From the NCBI GenBank assembly GCA_030427485.1, contig JAUICG010000025.1, positions 1-64,000 of the forward strand: DNA of 64,000 nucleotides, given 5' to 3'. This document shows, one piece after another, positions 59,801 to 64,000 of this stretch; position 1 is the stretch's first letter, and each line of letters opens with the position of its first letter. A program made the translations under genes and the position numbers. Source of the stretch: Gammaproteobacteria bacterium (GTDB lineage Bacteria; Pseudomonadota; Gammaproteobacteria; Pseudomonadales; Halieaceae). The notes beneath the pieces are model-generated. The model was not told where the DNA came from. It did no database searches and saw nothing but the letters and a program-made list of their open reading frames with translations.

Positions 59801-60540
59801 CCGACGATGAGCGGTCTGGCGTGCGCTATCGCGTTCCAGAACGCTTCCGGATTCTGTCCGGACAGCACCCGGCCACTTATGTCGGGGAAGGTCACCGAGA
59901 TCATGATCGGCAACTCCCGTCCCAGTTCCTCGAACACGTTTTTCACGGCGAAGATCGCTGCTTTCGCGTTGAGAGTGTCGAAGATAGTTTCGATCATGAT
60001 CAGGTCGACACCGCCCTCTATCAGCGCGCGGGTCGCCATTGCGTAGTCTTCGCGCAACGTATCGAAGGTAATACTGCGGGCGCCCGGGTCGTTGACATCG
60101 GGTGAGATCGAGGCGGTTCGGGGCGTGGGACCAAGCACCCCGGCGACAAACCGCGGTTTCTCCGGTGTTTTCGCGGTCTGTTCATCCGCCACCTGCCGGG
60201 CAATTTTCGCCGCCGCGAGATTCTGCTCCGGGGCCAGTTCGCTGAGGTCGTAATCCGACTGTGCGATCCCCGTACTGCCAAATGTATTGGTTTCAATGAT
60301 GTCGGCGCCCGCCTCGAGAAAGGCCCGGTGTATGTTCGCGATAACGTCCGGACGGGTGAGGCAGAGCAATTCGTTATTGCCCTTGAGATCGGAACCGTGA
60401 TCGGCAAAACGCTCGCCGCGAAAGTCCGCTTCCGCGAGTCCCTCCGCCTGGATCATGGTCCCCATGGCGCCATCGATGATAAGAATGCGTTGTTGGAGGG
60501 CGTGTTCCAGAAGCGCCGACTTGTTTGTGTCCGTTGCCAT
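56848..60540 (-). CDS. metH: Cobalamin-dependent methionine synthase
   Basis: The 1,230-aa four-module enzyme methylates homocysteine using 5-methyltetrahydrofolate and B12. The homocysteine domain (DGAMGTMIQ, GSNCGRP and GGCCGTTP zinc Cys), folate domain (NVGERCNVTGS), cobalamin-binding domain with the axial His in DVHDIGKNIVG, and activation domain (YFAVGKIGRDQ) are all present in order. Length agrees with E. coli MetH (1,227 aa). Its presence means the cell uses B12, made or taken up. Confidence 0.97.
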   Translation of the reverse strand: MATDTNKSALLEHALQQRILIIDGAMGTMIQAEGLAEADFRGERFADHGSDLKGNNELLCLTRPDVIANIHRAFLEAGADIIETNTFGSTGIAQSDYDLSELAPEQNLAAAKIARQVADEQTAKTPEKPRFVAGVLGPTPRTASISPDVNDPGARSITFDTLREDYAMATRALIEGGVDLIMIETIFDTLNAKAAIFAVKNVFEELGRELPIMISVTFPDISGRVLSGQNPEAFWNAIAHARPLIVGSNCGRPYREIRPFVEELSRAADCYFSAHLNAGLPNAFGEFDETPEIMEQDFREFAGRGFLNLAGGCCGTTPAHIRAIAHACEGASPRPLPTHEPACRLSGLEPFNITNDSLFVNVGERCNVTGSAKFKRLIMDGRFDEALAVARTQVEDGAQVIDINMDEGMLDSEAAMVTFLNLIASEPDICRVPIMVDSSKWNVIEAGLKCIQGKAIVNSISLKAGEEEFLAQARLCQRYGAAVVVMAFDEEGQADNLQRRKDICKRCYDLLVGEIDFNPNDIIFDPNIFAIATGIEEHNNYAVEFIEATRYIKAELPGALVSGGVSNVSFSFRGNDRVREAIHSVFLYHAIRAGMDMGIVNAGQLAVYDELPADLRDVVEDVVLNRTADGAERLLELAESYRDSGGAEARAEDLGWREQDVEQRLAHALVKGINTWIVEDAEEARLKYERPIQVIEGPLMDGMNIVGDLFGSGKMFLPQVVKSARVMKQAVAHLQPYIEMDKVGGNSTNGKILMATVKGDVHDIGKNIVGIVLQCNNFEVIDLGVMVHCEKILEVAREEQVDVIGLSGLITPSLDEMANVAAEMQRLDFNIPLMIGGATTSKAHTAVKIDPQYNGDVVVYVPDASRSVAVATHLLGQGKEAFASDLRQEYASVRERVANRTPREKELAYTQAVGNAPLLDWDSYQPPCPTFTGTRVLEDFPLAKLMDTIDWTPFFITWELSGKFPRILDDKVVGAQARELYRDAQAMLERIVEEKLLTAKAVVGFWPAARVGSDDIAVYADESRGETIATLHHLRQQTEKAEGISNASLADFIAPAGSGVKDYIGGFCVTTGHGVEALAAQYASQHDDYNSILLKSLADRLAESFAEYLHRLVRTELWGYAADESLSAEELIREAYRGIRPAPGYPACPDHTEKATLFRLLEASNATGVNLTESFAMTPPSSVSGFYFSHPESRYFAVGKIGRDQIEDLARRKGEPVDVLERWLRPNLSY

Positions 60541-60669
60541 TTTGGTGCCTTAAATTCCTGGTGGCCTTGTAGAGTGCCAAAGAGCGCACCGGCGAGCAGC
60601 TTTCCGGTGCTAAAAAGCCGGTCATGTTAACAGATTGTGCGGCGCATTGACGATTGGCGCTGTGCAGCA

Positions 60670-60699
60670 TTCACACTTGACCGGCAAGTTTGATATAAT
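60670..60699 (+). promoter_or_regulatory. Candidate sigma-70 promoter of nfuA
   Basis: TTCACA (60670-60675), 18-nt spacer and TATAAT (60694-60699). It lies about 33 nt before the preferred ATG (60732). I see no IscR-like site with confidence. Confidence 0.6.
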
Positions 60700-60731
60700 A
60701 CCCGACTATTTTACTCGGAATGGATCGCATC

Positions 60732-61307
60732 ATGGTCACAATTACGGAATCGGCACAGGAATATTTGGCTGAATTGTTATCCAAGCAGGAGGATGCCCTC
60801 GGTGTCAGGGTCTTCATCAACCAGCCCGGTACGCCTCGCGCGGAAACCTGTATTGCCTACTGCCGTGAGGGTGATGTACAGGAGAACGACCATGAGGAGG
60901 AACTGTCAAAATTCAAGGTCTGGTATGAGGCCAGGAGCCTTCCTTTCCTGGAGGACGCGCTGGTCGACTACGCCAAGGATCGCATGGGAGGGCAACTGAC
61001 GATCAAGGCCCCCAATGCCAAAATGCCCAGAGTCGACGATAACAGTTCCCTTGAAGACCGTGTGAATTATGTTCTTTACAACGAGGTCAACCCGGCACTG
61101 GCCGCACACGGTGGTGAAGTGAGCCTGATTGAAATCACCGACAAATTCGTTGCGATACTGCAGTTCGGCGGCGGCTGCCAGGGGTGCAGTGCGGTTGACC
61201 AGACATTGAAGGGCGGCGTGGAAAAAACCCTTCTGGAGCAAATCCCGCAACTCACCGGGGTGGCCGACAGAACCGATCACAGCGATACCTCGCAGGCGTA
61301 TTATTGA
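60732..61307 (+). CDS. nfuA: Fe-S biogenesis protein NfuA
   Basis: The 191-aa carrier delivers Fe-S clusters to target proteins. It has an N-terminal degenerate A-type domain (VTITESAQEYLAELL) and a C-terminal Nfu domain with the cluster Cys pair in GGGCQGCSAV. ATG 60732 is chosen, since it aligns with E. coli NfuA (MIRISDAAQ); ATG 60720 in the same frame is an alternative. It is divergent from metH. Confidence 0.94.
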   Translation: MVTITESAQEYLAELLSKQEDALGVRVFINQPGTPRAETCIAYCREGDVQENDHEEELSKFKVWYEARSLPFLEDALVDYAKDRMGGQLTIKAPNAKMPRVDDNSSLEDRVNYVLYNEVNPALAAHGGEVSLIEITDKFVAILQFGGGCQGCSAVDQTLKGGVEKTLLEQIPQLTGVADRTDHSDTSQAYY

Positions 61308-61354
61308 TACTCGCCTGAGGTATTGCGCGGGGCCGGCAGACGGCTTTCGCGTCG

Positions 61355-62428
61355 CTAGCGACGGCGACTTTTCAGCGTATCCCTTATTCGCTCGCGCATC
61401 GTGCGCAGGCATTGCTCGGTCGTCGCCCAATCGATACAGCCGTCGGTCACCGAAACCCCGTACTCGAGGTCTTCCAGGTTTGCGGGGATGGACTGGCTGC
61501 CTGCCTGCAAATTGCTTTCGATCATCAGGCCGATTATCGAGGTATTGCCCTCAAGTATCTGGTTGGCGACATTTTCCACCACCAGTGGCTGTAACTCGGG
61601 TTGCTTGTTGGAATTGGCATGGCTGCAATCCACCATGATATTGCCGCTGACACCGGCGCCGGCCAGCGCGTCCTCGCACAATTTGATGTGCACGGAGTCG
61701 TAATTGGGTCCGGTTGTCCCGCCTCGCAGCACGATATGGGCGTAGCGGTTACCCTTGGTCGTGAACACGGATACCTGTCCCTGGCCATTGATCCCCAGGA
61801 AGCGGTGCGGATTTGCCACCGACTTGAGTGCATTGGTCGCCACGGCCAGTCCACCATCCGTGCCGTTCTTGAAGCCCACTGCGCTGGACAGGCCGCTGGC
61901 CATCTCGCGGTGAGTCTGCGATTCGGTCGTCCGCGCCCCGATGGCAGTCCAACTCACCAGGTCCTGTAAGTACTGGGGTGATATAGGATCCAGCGCTTCC
62001 GTGGATGTGGGCAGTCCCAGGTCGAGAATATCCATCAGCAGCTTGCGGGCAATATGCAGGCCTTCCTCGATATTGAATGAGTCGTCGAGGTACGGATCAT
62101 TGACCAGTCCTTTCCAGCCCACTGTCGTGCGTGGTTTTTCAAAGTACACGCGCATCACGATATACAGCGTATCCCCCAACTCGTCGGCCAGTGCTTTCAG
62201 GCGCCGCGCGTAATCCAGGGCGGCGACCGGATCGTGGATAGAGCAGGGGCCCACGACCACGAAGATACGTGAATCGCGCCCATCCAGGATGTTCTCGATC
62301 ACCTTCCGGCTGTGCGCGAGGGTTTCATGAACGGACTCCGACATCGGCAGGTTCGCCTTCAGTTCGTCCGGCGTGATCAGAATTTTCTGGGAAGCCACGT
62401 TGACATTGTGTACCTTGGTGTTGCTCAT
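61355..62428 (-). CDS. aroG: 3-deoxy-7-phosphoheptulonate synthase (class I)
   Basis: The 357-aa enzyme condenses PEP and erythrose-4-phosphate to start the shikimate pathway. VVGPCSIHDP, the ARTTESQTHREMASG segment and VDCSHANSNK are the class I signatures. It is of the AroF/AroG/AroH type; which amino acid inhibits it cannot be told. ATG 62428 follows AGGTAGTG at a suitable distance, and the family N terminus matches; an in-frame start at 62491 is too long. Confidence 0.93.
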   Translation of the reverse strand: MSNTKVHNVNVASQKILITPDELKANLPMSESVHETLAHSRKVIENILDGRDSRIFVVVGPCSIHDPVAALDYARRLKALADELGDTLYIVMRVYFEKPRTTVGWKGLVNDPYLDDSFNIEEGLHIARKLLMDILDLGLPTSTEALDPISPQYLQDLVSWTAIGARTTESQTHREMASGLSSAVGFKNGTDGGLAVATNALKSVANPHRFLGINGQGQVSVFTTKGNRYAHIVLRGGTTGPNYDSVHIKLCEDALAGAGVSGNIMVDCSHANSNKQPELQPLVVENVANQILEGNTSIIGLMIESNLQAGSQSIPANLEDLEYGVSVTDGCIDWATTEQCLRTMRERIRDTLKSRRR

Positions 62429-62670
62429 CATCACTACCTGATAAAGTGCGTGCAGTTGTCTGCCCGGGGCTGCAAATTTTTCAGCCATCACGCAGATTGA
62501 AACGGGGCGCGGGATTCTATAGTAGTCTCCGCACTTTGTGTAGGCATATCGGCTTTGGAGAGTGGTTCAGTTTGAAGTTTGTTGGCCATTGAGAGCCTGG
62601 GGGGCGTACGGACCAATTTTAAACTGAACGGCACTTACAGGGCTGTCATGCCGATTCCAGGAGACTGATC

Positions 62671-64000
62671 TTGGCCCTCGGCCTTTACGACATCACACCG
62701 CTCGAGCCCCTGATTGCGCAGGGCTATACGCTGTTGACACCGAACTTCCGACTGGCCCGGCGCATCAAGGCCGAATGGGATGCCCGGCAACTCGCCGCGG
62801 GGCAGGGCACGTGGGAACCAGCGCCGGTGCTCGCGCTGGAAACCTGGGTACAGCGCCAATGGGACGGGGCGGTCAGCCGGGATTTGCTACCACCACGTGT
62901 GTTGCTGACACCTGCCCAGTCCCTCGAGGTGTGGCGTCAGGTGATCGGCCTGCACCAGCGCCGCGCACCCCAGACGCAGTTGCTGCGACCCTCGGGTGCG
63001 GCCGAACTCGCCGCACAGGCGCGCGACAGCATTTTACGCTGGCAAATCGACTGCGCAGCCCCGCTAAACAGGGCCTTGTTTGAGCTGGAAGGCGATTGTT
63101 GCACTTTTTTGCAATGGCTGGAGCTGTTTGAAGAGCGTTTGCAGCGACAGGGCCTGTGCACGCCCGTCGATTGTCTGGTGCAACTCTCCGGTATCCCGCC
63201 CGCTGAATGCGACACCAGAGTGGCGTTACTCGAGTTTGACCTGCTCGCACCGCTGGTACGCACCGTACTTGATAGGTGCTGTTCAGATGTGCAGGAGGTG
63301 GCTGCCACCCGCGGCAAAGCGCAGTGCCTGGTGCATCCGTTTGACGACCGACGCTCTGAACTGCACGCGGTGGCGCGGTGGGTGGCTGACTCTCATCGCC
63401 AGGACAGTGTGTCAACGATTGCTATCGTACTCGGCGACATGGGCGCTGATCGCGTGCCGCTGGAATATCTGTTGCGTCGTGAGTTCAGGTGTCTGGGGCG
63501 CGACTACGGCAGCCTGCCGGTCAACTTCTCAACCGGTATAACGCTCGATCAAGCGCCGTTGGTGCGTGACGCCCTTGCGGTACTGGCGATGGGTTTGCAG
63601 GATTGCCCGATATCGGCCGTCGAGGGATTGCTGCGCTCGCGTTTTCTCGATCTGCCGGATGCGCCCGGACCGCTCGCGCAACGCTTCATCCGGCAGTTGC
63701 ATGCTGAGGGCAGGGCAGTGCTCCCGGTCTCGGATATCCGCAATGCGGCCCGTGCGGTGCAACGGGACAGCGAAAATGGACTGTCACTGGGTCGATACCT
63801 GGACAACTTGCGCGCCACACCGGGATTGCGCCAGAAAGCCCTGCCATCGGTATGGCGCAGGCGCTTCAGCGACATACTGCACGGCTGGGGATGGCCCGGC
63901 ACGCAAGCGCTCGACACCCTGGAGTTTCAACAGCAGGCGCTGTGGCGGCGCACGCTCGACGAGTTCGGCGATTTTGATACAGTCTGTGAACCCCTGCAGT
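62671..64000 (+). CDS. Probable DNA repair nuclease/helicase-like protein (partial, 3' end outside)
   Basis: A frame open to the right edge encodes 443 visible residues. It begins LGLYDITPLEPLIAQGYTLL, with PNFRLARRIKAEWDAR and LRRPSG-like patches, similar to the 'probable DNA repair protein' family (TIGR03623) that contains an inactive helicase-like N part and a C-terminal PD-(D/E)xK nuclease, often beside a UvrD-like helicase. TTG 62671 follows AGGAG 7 nt upstream, and no ATG is in frame nearby. The nuclease motif and downstream helicase lie outside the window. Confidence 0.8.
   Translation, partial: MALGLYDITPLEPLIAQGYTLLTPNFRLARRIKAEWDARQLAAGQGTWEPAPVLALETWVQRQWDGAVSRDLLPPRVLLTPAQSLEVWRQVIGLHQRRAPQTQLLRPSGAAELAAQARDSILRWQIDCAAPLNRALFELEGDCCTFLQWLELFEERLQRQGLCTPVDCLVQLSGIPPAECDTRVALLEFDLLAPLVRTVLDRCCSDVQEVAATRGKAQCLVHPFDDRRSELHAVARWVADSHRQDSVSTIAIVLGDMGADRVPLEYLLRREFRCLGRDYGSLPVNFSTGITLDQAPLVRDALAVLAMGLQDCPISAVEGLLRSRFLDLPDAPGPLAQRFIRQLHAEGRAVLPVSDIRNAARAVQRDSENGLSLGRYLDNLRATPGLRQKALPSVWRRRFSDILHGWGWPGTQALDTLEFQQQALWRRTLDEFGDFDTVCEPLQ

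Noticed and set aside
58927..60105. Plus-strand open frame (392 aa) opposite metH
   Set aside because: It is a shadow of metH, which is conserved over its full length.

Overview
The window reads as a contiguous chromosomal segment of a GC-rich gammaproteobacterium, most likely a marine Cellvibrionales/Halieaceae-type organism. That placement is an inference. It rests on the rne/rluC divergent pair, the maf(yceF)-yceD-rpmF-fabD-fabG-acpP-fabF-pabC-mltG-tmk-holB-pilZ run, the tig-clpP-clpX-lon-hupB-ppiD run, the etfBA/ETF-QO pair, a TusDCBE operon and proteins resembling exosortase-H 'midcut' substrates.

Layout. 0-1.5 kb: two tandem leftward paralogues with a mid-protein sorting-like signal, next to a truncated membrane-protein gene. 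1.7-3.8 kb: a divergent inorganic pyrophosphatase, a dimeric dUTPase and an unusual duplicated-domain protein. 3.8-8.1 kb: leftward genes yccA-like, tusD, tusC, tusB, tusE, ybiB/trpD2-like and trmA. 8.35-22.45 kb: an integrated element with a tyrosine integrase, bounded by a 17-bp repeat of the tRNA-Ser 3' end. 22.4-28.4 kb: tRNA-Ser, rne, rluC, yceF, yceD, rpmF. 28.7-36 kb: fatty-acid synthesis and DNA-metabolism operon. 36-37.7 kb: a candidate small RNA, a GH84 glycosidase and tRNA-Leu. 37.8-46.3 kb: proteostasis run. 46.3-64 kb: serA-like dehydrogenase, YiiX-like protein, DUF1285, electron-transfer flavoprotein system, Kef-like antiporter, siroheme sulfite reductase, a small membrane protein, metH, nfuA, aroG-like DAHP synthase, and the start of a DNA-repair nuclease gene running off the right edge.

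The most unusual part is the 14.1-kb element. It carries integrase, an HTH protein, a RepA-like P-loop ATPase followed by an iteron-like array, then a block of four or five large proteins that look like podovirus internal-virion (DNA-ejection) proteins. I see no terminase, portal, capsid, tail or lysis gene. A leftward cluster of small genes and a small-membrane-protein pair lies by the right end. Its att repeats match, and its genes are tightly packed and mostly open. It may be a phage satellite that brings its own ejection proteins, or a prophage that has lost its head module. Sequence alone cannot decide between these.

The chromosomal genes work in recognisable groups. The Tus relay and TrmA act on tRNA modification. 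FabD/FabG/AcpP/FabF act in fatty acid elongation, with plsX and fabH absent from their usual place. ClpXP, Lon, trigger factor, HU and PpiD act in protein quality control and nucleoid structure. EtfBA with ETF-QO passes electrons to ubiquinone. The siroheme reductase with its DUF934 partner and MetH serve sulfur and methionine metabolism.
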